Assembly (NCBI GenBank): GCA_900752545.1
Contig: CAADVS010000040.1
Coordinates: 1 to 7,358 of the forward strand
DNA: 7,358 bases
Direction: 5' to 3'
Source of the DNA: an uncultured Collinsella sp.
GTDB taxonomy: Bacteria; Actinomycetota; Coriobacteriia; Coriobacteriales; Coriobacteriaceae
Below the pieces are notes generated by a model that searched no databases, had not been told where the DNA came from, and was given only the letters and a program-made list of their open reading frames with translations. Shown piece by piece: positions 1-4,684 of this stretch. The number at the start of each line of letters is the position of its first letter. The first letter of the stretch is position 1. The translations under genes were made by a program, and so were the position numbers.

Positions 1-82
1 CGGGCGCCCGGTCGGCGGCCCGTTCTGGGCGCGCCTCAATCGTAGCCCGAGACGGTCCCGGGCTGACAATTTCGACTGTAAT
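1..82. other. Unresolved GC-rich window edge with small palindromes
   Basis: No gene can be called here. All three plus frames stay open from the window edge and stop at 43-45, 92-94 and 96-98. None of the short peptides looks like a recognisable C-terminus. The first ten bases are a perfect palindrome (CGGGCGCCCG). A 9-bp stem with one mismatch pairs 44-52 with 56-64 around a 3-base loop, directly after the stop at 43-45. It could be the terminator of a gene ending there, but no T-run follows it. Confidence 0.25.
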
Positions 83-246
83 GGACGTTCTTAAATGACT
101 AGTCAAACGGGACACCCTTGGCACTTGGGGACGTTCCTTATGTGCCGGCCTTTTAGGAGCGTCTCCAAGTGCCGGCAGATTGGGACAGTCTTTCTTGCCA
201 AACGTTAAAGACTGTCCCCAACGACTAGTCATTTAAGAACGTCCCC
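83..246. repeat. Nested palindromic element, REP/BIME-like, six copies of a GGGGACGTTC-type module
   Basis: A perfect 22-bp inverted repeat (83-104 with 223-244) encloses two further stems. The first is 120-138 with 155-173, 19 positions with two G.U-type differences. The second is 182-193 with 207-218, 12 bp perfect, flanked by TTG/CAA. Folded, it gives a three-way junction or cruciform. The module GGGGAC(G/A)(T/G)TC(C/T)TT or a close variant occurs six times: on plus at 83, 127 and 182, and on minus ending at 246, 219 and 166. No reading frame is supported inside. Short palindromes beginning with GGGGAC are typical of intergenic repeats mobilised by REP-associated tyrosine transposases (IS200-like Y1 family). 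That assignment is inferred, because no such transposase is in the window. Confidence 0.7.
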
Positions 247-263
247 AATGACTAGGTAGCAAA

Positions 264-293
264 GCGCCCGTCGGCAGTGGTGCCGGCGGGCGC
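264..293 (-). terminator. Intrinsic terminator-like hairpin downstream of galM
   Basis: A 13-position stem (264-276 with 281-293, one G.T-type difference) surrounds the 4-base loop 277-280. It lies 27 bases past the galM stop. On the minus strand a short T-tract (GCGCTTTGC) follows the stem, so it fits a terminator for galM. The T-tract is short, so termination strength is uncertain. In the plus direction no T-run follows. Confidence 0.6.
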
Positions 294-320
294 TGCTGTG
301 CGATATGTTGCGTTGTGGGC

Positions 321-1373
321 TTAGTGCCTCATAAAGTGGTATTCGATCACATTGCTGTAGGGGTGACCCGGGCCCACAATGCCCTGCGGGAACAGCGGCT
401 GGTGCGGTGTGTCGGGGTACATCTCTGCCTCGAGGGCAAAGCCAGCGCCCCAGCCATAGTTGGCATCGTCCTTGGCGTGCTCGTCGCCCAGCCAGTTGCC
501 GGTGTAGAGCTGCACGCCCGGGGCGGTGGTGTAGTAATCCAACTCACGACCGGTCCACATCTCCTCGACGTGCATCGCGCGGCGCAGATTACGGCCGTAC
601 TGATAGCCATCGATGCACAGGCAGTGATCGTAGCCACGGGCCTGCTTAATCTGCGGGTCGTCGGCTTCCATGCCAGGAGCGACGGGGCGCAGCTCACGGA
701 AGTCAAACGGCGTGCCTTCGACCGGAGCGATCTCGCCGGTGGGGATGTTCTGCTCGTTGATGGGCAGGTAGTGGGCAGCGTTGGCAACAAAGAAGTGCTC
801 GCAGTCCATGCCGGCGTTATGGCCGGCAAGGTTAAAGTACGTGTGGTTGGTCATGGACACGTAGGTGGCGCGGTCGCTCTCGCAGCCATACTCGATGCGA
901 AAGACGCCGGTGCGTGTAACGGTAAACACGGCCGTAAAGGTGCGGTTGCCGGGAAGGCCCAGTTCGCCATCCTCAAGCGAGGTGGTCATGCGCACGGCGT
1001 TATGGGCCTCGTCGAGCTCAACGTCCCACACGCGTTTATGCAGACCGTGCTCAAGATCGCTGTGCAGGTTGTTGGCGCCCTCGTTGGCGGGCATATGCCA
1101 GTCCGTGCCGGCGATGGTGATCGTGGCGCCCGCGGTGCGGTTTGCCACGGGGCCGATGGTCGCGCCAAAGCAGGCGGGGTTGTCAAAGTAATCCTCGAGC
1201 TTATCGAAGCCCAGCACCACATCGCGCACGTTGCCGGGAATGTCGGGCACGTCGACACCAAGCACGGTGGCGCCATAGTCCATAATGCGAACGCAGATCT
1301 CGGGCCCGTTGAGGGTGTAACGATGAACGGGGGTACCGCACGGCGCGGTGCCGAAAAGCTCGGAAGTGATCAT
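321..1373 (-). CDS. galM: Aldose 1-epimerase (galactose mutarotase)
   Basis: Cytoplasmic enzyme interconverting the alpha and beta anomers of galactose or glucose; it feeds beta-galactose-derived sugar into the Leloir pathway. The 350-residue product has the usual family length. Visible signatures are the sugar-binding NR pair (residues 78-79), the NNLHS segment (101-105), TNHTYFNL with the predicted catalytic acid His177, YDH with Asp249, and the C-terminal ALEAEMYPD block with the predicted catalytic base Glu315. There is no signal peptide or membrane segment. The frame is open 20 codons further upstream. The start at 1373 is chosen because AGGA at 1379-1382 sits 5 bases before it and homology begins at MITSELFG. 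The gene is divergent from the DeoR regulator at 1579, so co-regulation is plausible. The antisense plus frame over this gene is long because of GC-rich codons and is not taken as a gene. Confidence 0.93.
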   Translation of the reverse strand: MITSELFGTAPCGTPVHRYTLNGPEICVRIMDYGATVLGVDVPDIPGNVRDVVLGFDKLEDYFDNPACFGATIGPVANRTAGATITIAGTDWHMPANEGANNLHSDLEHGLHKRVWDVELDEAHNAVRMTTSLEDGELGLPGNRTFTAVFTVTRTGVFRIEYGCESDRATYVSMTNHTYFNLAGHNAGMDCEHFFVANAAHYLPINEQNIPTGEIAPVEGTPFDFRELRPVAPGMEADDPQIKQARGYDHCLCIDGYQYGRNLRRAMHVEEMWTGRELDYYTTAPGVQLYTGNWLGDEHAKDDANYGWGAGFALEAEMYPDTPHQPLFPQGIVGPGHPYSNVIEYHFMRH

Positions 1374-1428
1374 TTGGTTCCTAACATCGAGGTATTTCCG
1401 ACAAACTGTAGCGCGAACAGGCGAGATT

Positions 1429-1476
1429 ATCACTACACCCCACTAAAGCAGGGGGTATTTTTCTCAAAAAAGTGAT
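1429..1476. promoter_or_regulatory. Palindrome cluster in the galM / deoR divergent region
   Basis: Between galM and the DeoR gene lie nested symmetries. ATCACT (1429-1434) pairs with AGTGAT (1471-1476). Inside, TAC-CCCC (1434-1441) pairs with GGGGGTA (1451-1457) with one bulged base. TTTTT (1458-1462) pairs with AAAAA (1466-1470). A GATAAT-like -10 for galM overlaps its left edge on the minus strand, without a convincing -35. The position suits an operator for the adjacent DeoR-family protein. The GGGGG stem followed by TTTTT could instead act as a weak plus-strand terminator. Both readings are inference. Confidence 0.35.
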
Positions 1477-1518
1477 GATTGGAGCTGTGCGGGCGTTCAT
1501 TTCTGACGCGCGCGAGTC

Positions 1519-1527
1519 TGATACAAT
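1519..1527 (+). promoter_or_regulatory. Extended -10 promoter of the deoR-family gene
   Basis: TGATACAAT combines an extended -10 TG (1519-1520) with a good -10 hexamer TACAAT (1522-1527). No clear -35 hexamer is present at 16-18 bases upstream, which is tolerable for an extended -10 promoter. Transcription would begin near 1534, about 45 bases before the chosen start codon. Confidence 0.55.
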
Positions 1528-1567
1528 TTGTTCGTTATTGTTTGAATTGACGTGAGCGTGGAACAGC

Positions 1568-1572
1568 GAGGA
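1568..1572 (+). promoter_or_regulatory. Ribosome binding site deciding the GTG start of the deoR-family gene
   Basis: GAGGA lies 6 bases before GTG 1579. The upstream in-frame GTG at 1552 has no comparable purine-rich element, so the later start is favoured. Confidence 0.65.
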
Positions 1573-1578
1573 CTCATC

Positions 1579-2343
1579 GTGATTAAAGCGGAGCGACAGG
1601 ATAAGGTTCGGCAGCTGCTCGAGGAACAGGGAACGGTCTCGGTCAAGGAGATTTCGGATGCGTTAGGTGTCTCGGATATGACGATCCGCCGTGACCTTGA
1701 GGAGCTTGCGAGCCTGGGCGAGATCGAGCGCGTGCACGGCGGAGCCCGCAGTGCGCAGGGCCGTCCACACGCTATGCTGCGCCATGAGTATTCGCACAGC
1801 GAAAAGCGCACGAAGCATGCCGAGGAAAAGTTGCAGATTGCGCGCCGTTCTGTGGAGCTTATCGAGGAAGGCTCGACCATCTTTTTGGGCACGGGCACCA
1901 CGGTTGAGCAGATGGCCTCGATGCTGCCGGCGTTTCGCCTGCGCATTGTGACCAATTCGCTTTCGGTGTTTAACCTGCTCGAGGCGCGCGAAGACTGCGA
2001 CCTGTGCCTGGTGGGCGGCATGTACCGTCGCCGCACCGCCGCTTTTGTGGGACCAACGGCCGAGGATACCCTGCGTGCGCTGGGCATCGACGCGGCGTTT
2101 ATCGGTGCCAACGGCATTCTGGACGGCGACGTGTCTACATCCAATATGGAAGAGGGCCGCATCCAGCAGCTCGCCTTTAGCAAGGCCGACTCGCGCTATC
2201 TGATCGCCGACTCCAGCAAGATCGGCAAGCGCGACTTCTACACCTTCTGCCGCCTGGACAATTTGGACGCCGTGGTGTGCGAGCCGGGCATCGCCGCCGA
2301 GGATCGTGCCGCCATCGAGGAACACACGCAGGTTATTTGCTAG
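1579..2343 (+). CDS. DeoR-family sugar-metabolism transcriptional regulator
   Basis: Cytoplasmic DNA-binding regulator, usually a repressor whose ligand is a phosphorylated sugar. The 254-residue length is typical. Residues 19-40 form the DeoR helix-turn-helix (VSVKEISDALGVSDMTIRRDL), followed by the characteristic ERVHGGA segment (50-56). The DeoRC sugar-phosphate sensor spans about 78-234 and includes LGTGTTV (103-109), VTNSLS (124-129), LVGG (144-147) and the late DSSKIGKRDF segment. The GTG at 1579 is preferred because GAGGA (1568-1572) lies 6 bases before it and the protein then starts with the family-like MIKAERQDKVRQLL. The frame also opens at GTG 1552, which lacks such a site. It is divergent from galM, so galactose or hexose control is likely, but the ligand is not readable from sequence. 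Residues 124-147 recur in a gene fragment near 6542. Confidence 0.9.
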   Translation: MIKAERQDKVRQLLEEQGTVSVKEISDALGVSDMTIRRDLEELASLGEIERVHGGARSAQGRPHAMLRHEYSHSEKRTKHAEEKLQIARRSVELIEEGSTIFLGTGTTVEQMASMLPAFRLRIVTNSLSVFNLLEAREDCDLCLVGGMYRRRTAAFVGPTAEDTLRALGIDAAFIGANGILDGDVSTSNMEEGRIQQLAFSKADSRYLIADSSKIGKRDFYTFCRLDNLDAVVCEPGIAAEDRAAIEEHTQVIC

Positions 2344-2460
2344 TTATCGCTACGGGATTGCCAACGGGTGATGCGGGAGGACTTTTACCTCCTGTCATTG
2401 TGGAAACCAGCGTGTCAGCGCTACGCGATATGACGCGCAAATAAGGACTCCACTATCAAA
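2344..2460. other. Non-coding spacer with two small hairpins
   Basis: No reading frame is supported. GGAGG and CCTCC form a small stem around 2376-2394. GCGTGTCA and TGACGCGC form an 8-position stem with one G.T difference around 2411-2438. Neither is followed by a T-run, so a terminator for the DeoR gene cannot be assigned with confidence. Confidence 0.35.
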
Positions 2461-2462
2461 TC

Positions 2463-2519
2463 GTCTCAACCTGTAACAGGTAGGGGTGAAACCACCAACC
2501 AGATGTTACAGATTGAGAC
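2463..2519. repeat. Long-armed hairpin repeat, copy A
   Basis: GTCTCAACCTGTAACA (2463-2478) pairs with TGTTACAGATTGAGAC (2504-2519) over 16 positions with one G.U pair. The 25-base loop contains a further GGTG/CACC stem (2485-2488 with 2493-2496). It is homologous to the hairpin that begins at 2541. No T-run follows on either strand. Confidence 0.75.
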
Positions 2520-2540
2520 AATTCGGCGGGGCCTACCTTG

Positions 2541-2603
2541 TTTGTCTCGATCTGTAACGGTTAGGACTTAAAAACTCGGCTACGTGTTACAGATCGAGAC
2601 AAA
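2541..2603. repeat. Long-armed hairpin repeat, copy B
   Basis: A perfect 18-bp stem pairs 2541-2558 with 2586-2603; its core is GTCTCGATCTGTAAC. The loop is 27 bases. The arms match copy A except for one or two bases, while the loops differ apart from a GTAAC-GGTTAGG-like start, so stem sequence or pairing appears conserved over loop sequence. It ends 13 bases from the stop of the minus-strand GntR gene. On the minus strand a T-rich tract precedes rather than follows the stem, which argues against an ordinary intrinsic terminator. Confidence 0.75.
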
Positions 2604-2615
2604 AGAAAAAGAACA

Positions 2616-3335
2616 TTAGGACTTGAAAATAAAGTTTTGATAAGGGATTCGCCCAGTTAAGACGGTGCGGCAGACAATTGAGATTAGTTTGCCTCCGGAG
2701 TCGTAAGCATAATGAGTCAGTTCGATGACCGGAAGTTTTGCAACACCATAATTACTGGCTTCGGAATCGCTAAGCTGACGTGCTCTATAGCTTTCCCTAA
2801 CAGATTGGATAGATTTGGACAAGTCGTCCATGATTCTGCTAAATGCCTGAAAATCTAACTGGTTATTCGGAACGCGCGACTTTGAAATGAAGAACGTATC
2901 AGCGCCTATGAAGCTGCCTTCAAGTTCGTAGGTCAATTCAAGACGCTGAATCTCATCGCGACTTTGACATCCAAATTGTTGGAGCATCATTACGGAAATT
3001 GGACGACCTGATGTGAGGCCGCCGAAATGTTTGGTGATGGCATCCGGATCAACGCCATCGCAATGGCTTGCAAAGTCAAAGTCTAAAAGTGAATTGAGCT
3101 CGCTAACGCGTTTCGGTGCGACAAACGATCCCTTACCTTGGATTCGATAGATACTTCCACGACGCTCCAGCTCACTCATGGCAAGTCGGACGGTTGTTCT
3201 GCTTACGGCGTATTCGTCGCAGAGTTCCATTTCTGTTGGAAGTTTATCGTCTGCTTGATACACATCGACGATCTGCTTGAGCAGCGCGTCGGTGAGCTGT
3301 AAATAGAGTGGCCGTTTTTCATGTGTATCGAGCAT
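2616..3335 (-). CDS. GntR-family regulator, HutC/UTRA type
   Basis: Predicted cytoplasmic repressor with an N-terminal winged helix-turn-helix and a C-terminal ligand-binding UTRA domain, an architecture common for regulators of PTS sugar loci. The 239 residues are normal length. The start (RPLYLQLTDALLKQIV, residues 8-23) is the classic GntR first helix. LPTEMELCDEYAVSRTTVR (32-50) is the recognition region and RIQGKGSFV (64-72) the wing. The UTRA domain runs from about 98 to the end, with LELTYEL (132-138) and a terminal TGRIPYQNF segment. ATG 3335 is chosen over ATG 3353, six codons upstream, because only the former has a ribosome binding site. It follows the barrel protein gene by 72 bases on the same strand and is probably co-transcribed. 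It is the natural regulator of the divergent permease. Base composition is clearly AT-richer than galM. Confidence 0.9.
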   Translation of the reverse strand: MLDTHEKRPLYLQLTDALLKQIVDVYQADDKLPTEMELCDEYAVSRTTVRLAMSELERRGSIYRIQGKGSFVAPKRVSELNSLLDFDFASHCDGVDPDAITKHFGGLTSGRPISVMMLQQFGCQSRDEIQRLELTYELEGSFIGADTFFISKSRVPNNQLDFQAFSRIMDDLSKSIQSVRESYRARQLSDSEASNYGVAKLPVIELTHYAYDSGGKLISIVCRTVLTGRIPYQNFIFKS

Positions 3336-3340
3336 TAGAG

Positions 3341-3344
3341 CCTC
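3341..3344 (-). promoter_or_regulatory. Ribosome binding site deciding the GntR start
   Basis: GAGG on the minus strand sits 5 bases before ATG 3335. No purine-rich site precedes the upstream in-frame ATG at 3353. Confidence 0.6.
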
Positions 3345-3407
3345 AGTTTGCATATTGGTGGTATCTGATGGTTGCCTCAGTCGGGATGTAGCTTGAGCGC
3401 AACAATC

Positions 3408-4328
3408 TTAACGTATCACAGAGCGGCTCAGCATGATGATCTGATGCCTGTATCCACGAAGGGCTTGTCCGAGCGTGAAGATATTCTGGGGCAGGCAAAT
3501 ACCGTTCATGGAGTCCCCGATATGTTGGAGGTCAGCGCCGGCTGCTTTTGCTGCAAGGCCTATTTTCTTAATGGTCTCGCTGTCGCAAGAGTCTTGACTC
3601 GTCCCGTTCGCCGCCATGACGAGAACCTTCTCTTCAATTGACTTGCCTACGTTGTAGGATCGTACAAAGTCTACGATGGCGCGCAGGTCTGCTTCTTGGA
3701 AGCAGGGGACGGTGTAGGGGGCTGGCACGAGAAGGATATCGACACCGAGGTCAACAAACTCGCGCGCTATTTCGAGCGTCATGACAGGTTCCGCAACGCC
3801 TGCTCCATGCATTTTTCCGGCTATGATCAGGCCATTGAAATGCTCTTTGGAGAGTTTGATTGAATGGGCGATCGCATCGTTGGAGACGCCAGTTCCAGGG
3901 TTGCCCGTCAGGCAGATAAAATCAAATCCGAGTTCGTTAGCCTTTTCTAAGGTCTTGGGAGAGACGCGACGACCCATGGGGATTTCCGTACGGGATTCAG
4001 ACATCTCTGCCTCGTTATCAACTGGCTCCAGATTGACGCCAATCGGCCTTCCGCATGCTCGCTTCACCCAAGTGACCGGGTTTTCATTGAGATCATCTGG
4101 AATACCGGCAATAACTGGATCGAACACATCGAACGCGTTAAACAGAAGCAGGTCGGCACCTGCGGCACGTTCGATTTCTGCATTAGTAACGCCGCTGAGA
4201 AATTGGGAAGAGGGTACGTTTTCCGCCATGATGGTACGTCCCTCGGAGGCCAGAATTGCCTGCTTTAGATCCATGGGTGACGTGGCGGCAAAATCGGATG
4301 CGGACATGTTCAGTAATCGTTTGGGCAT
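3408..4328 (-). CDS. Conserved PTS-associated protein, predicted TIM-barrel fold (DUF7916-like)
   Basis: 306 residues, soluble, with no signal peptide or membrane segment. From memory it resembles a family found beside PTS genes in gut bacteria, variously labelled DUF7916, HAD-like hydrolase or PEP phosphonomutase-like; I could not verify this by search. No HAD DxDxT motif is present, so the hydrolase label looks wrong. Alternating hydrophobic strands and helices suggest a (beta/alpha)8 barrel. Candidate active-site segments are EGRTIMAENV (29-38), GADLLLFNAFDV (57-68), IGVNLEPVD (96-104), ICLTGNPGTGV (138-148), IIAGKMHGAG (168-177), LLVPAPYTVPCF (199-210) and ADLQHIGDSMNG (265-276). AGGAAG (4334-4339) lies 5 bases before ATG 4328. 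It leads the minus-strand unit with the GntR gene and faces the permease. A substrate-linked enzymatic or regulatory role is inferred only; no reaction is claimed. Confidence 0.8.
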   Translation of the reverse strand: MPKRLLNMSASDFAATSPMDLKQAILASEGRTIMAENVPSSQFLSGVTNAEIERAAGADLLLFNAFDVFDPVIAGIPDDLNENPVTWVKRACGRPIGVNLEPVDNEAEMSESRTEIPMGRRVSPKTLEKANELGFDFICLTGNPGTGVSNDAIAHSIKLSKEHFNGLIIAGKMHGAGVAEPVMTLEIAREFVDLGVDILLVPAPYTVPCFQEADLRAIVDFVRSYNVGKSIEEKVLVMAANGTSQDSCDSETIKKIGLAAKAAGADLQHIGDSMNGICLPQNIFTLGQALRGYRHQIIMLSRSVIR

Positions 4329-4374
4329 TGTTACTTCCTTTGACTAGAACGACAGGCTTGTGACATCGTCACTA

Positions 4375-4392
4375 ATATTGTTACAACAATAT
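4375..4392. promoter_or_regulatory. 18-base palindrome, candidate repressor operator
   Basis: ATATTGTT (4375-4382) and AACAATAT (4385-4392) are perfect 8-base arms around a 2-base centre. It sits at about the predicted transcription start or early leader of the minus-strand unit, a usual place for a repressor site. A second small symmetry, GTGAC-ATC-GTCAC (4360-4372), follows on the leader side. Which protein binds is unknown; the locally encoded GntR regulator is the first candidate. Confidence 0.45.
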
Positions 4393-4401
4393 ATTAAATA
4401 T

Positions 4402-4429
4402 GTTATATCCAATCGGTGAACGGTTGCAA
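4402..4429 (-). promoter_or_regulatory. Predicted promoter of the barrel protein-GntR unit
   Basis: On the minus strand, TTGCAA (4424-4429) and TATAAC (4402-4407) are separated by 16 bases and resemble -35 and -10 elements. Transcription would start near 4395, giving a leader of about 65 bases. The 16-base spacer contains 11 of the 12 bases of the repeated box at 4413-4424, so a protein bound there would block polymerase. Confidence 0.55.
4413..4424 (-). promoter_or_regulatory. Repeated 12-base box, copy 1
   Basis: TCGGTGAACGGT on plus (ACCGTTCACCGA on minus) is the exact inverse of the sequence at 4490-4501. It lies almost wholly within the spacer of the predicted minus promoter. Read in the direction of its gene, it has the same orientation as copy 2 does to the permease gene. 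Confidence 0.55.
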
Positions 4430-4489
4430 ACTTATTGTACTGCTCGGAAAAAATGGCCTTTAGCTGGGAAAACCTTATATAAATCAACT

Positions 4490-4501
4490 ACCGTTCACCG
4501 A
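4490..4501 (+). promoter_or_regulatory. Repeated 12-base box, copy 2
   Basis: ACCGTTCACCGA, a perfect match to copy 1 in inverted orientation, with 65 bases between them. It ends 16 bases upstream of a consensus TTGACA. The pair suggests one regulator acting on both divergent promoters, perhaps with DNA looping. Confidence 0.55.
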
Positions 4502-4517
4502 ATAAGTATTTGAATTC

Positions 4518-4546
4518 TTGACATATCGACAAAGCGGAAAAAGAAT
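4518..4546 (+). promoter_or_regulatory. Predicted promoter of the permease gene
   Basis: A perfect -35 TTGACA (4518-4523) is followed after 17 bases by a weak -10 candidate, AAGAAT (4541-4546). The poor -10 leaves the assignment open. A second possible start uses ATGACA near 4552 with TACATT about 17 bases later. Either way the leader before ATG 4685 is longer than 90 bases. Confidence 0.4.
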
Positions 4547-4590
4547 TGGTTATGACAAATCGCGCAAATGATATTACATTTCGCACGAGA

Positions 4591-4610
4591 ACGTATTCAT
4601 TTACATACGT
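4591..4610. promoter_or_regulatory. Small inverted repeat in the permease leader
   Basis: ACGTAT (4591-4596) and ATACGT (4605-4610) flank an 8-base spacer. Its place near or after the candidate permease transcription starts would suit an operator, but the arms are short and chance is possible. Confidence 0.25.
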
Positions 4611-4673
4611 GGATACAAACTGGGACGACGACGGTTGAGTCCGGATAAATCGTTGTGTGCCCGGGAAACATGA

Positions 4674-4678
4674 AAGGA
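4674..4678 (+). promoter_or_regulatory. Ribosome binding site deciding the permease start
   Basis: AAGGA lies 6 bases before ATG 4685. In-frame starts at GTG 4655 and ATG 4670 lie upstream of or overlap this site and lack one of their own. Confidence 0.65.
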
Positions 4679-4684
4679 TGTCTT

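Larger units (their letters stand above)
4329..4684. promoter_or_regulatory. Divergent regulatory region of the PTS locus
   Basis: This 356-base AT-rich region holds no supported reading frame. It carries the outward promoters of the barrel-protein gene and the permease gene, two identical 12-base boxes in inverted orientation, an 18-base palindrome and a smaller inverted repeat, listed separately. I looked for a BglG/LicT-type antiterminator hairpin with a terminator in the permease leader and saw none. Control is therefore more likely by DNA-bound repressor, with the neighbouring GntR protein as the candidate. Confidence 0.7.

Noticed and set aside
315..1475. Long open plus-strand frame opposite galM
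   Set aside because: The minus-strand frame is a clear aldose 1-epimerase with catalytic residues and a ribosome binding site. The opposite frame is valine/alanine/glycine-rich with no recognisable domain, as expected from GC-rich antisense.
1497..2325. Long minus-strand frames opposite the DeoR gene
   Set aside because: The plus frame has a full helix-turn-helix and sensor domain. The opposite frames have low-complexity Arg/Ser or Ala/His-rich composition and no domain.
2463..2603. Tandem hairpins as a CRISPR array
   Set aside because: There are only two units, the repeats are inverted arms rather than direct repeats with regular spacers, and no cas genes are near.
3372..3641. Plus-strand frame over the end of the barrel-protein gene
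   Set aside because: It overlaps a well-supported minus-strand gene and lacks a ribosome binding site or domain.
4547..4684. Riboswitch or BglG/LicT-type antiterminator in the permease leader
   Set aside because: No antiterminator-like stem, no mutually exclusive terminator with T-run and no known aptamer core could be seen.
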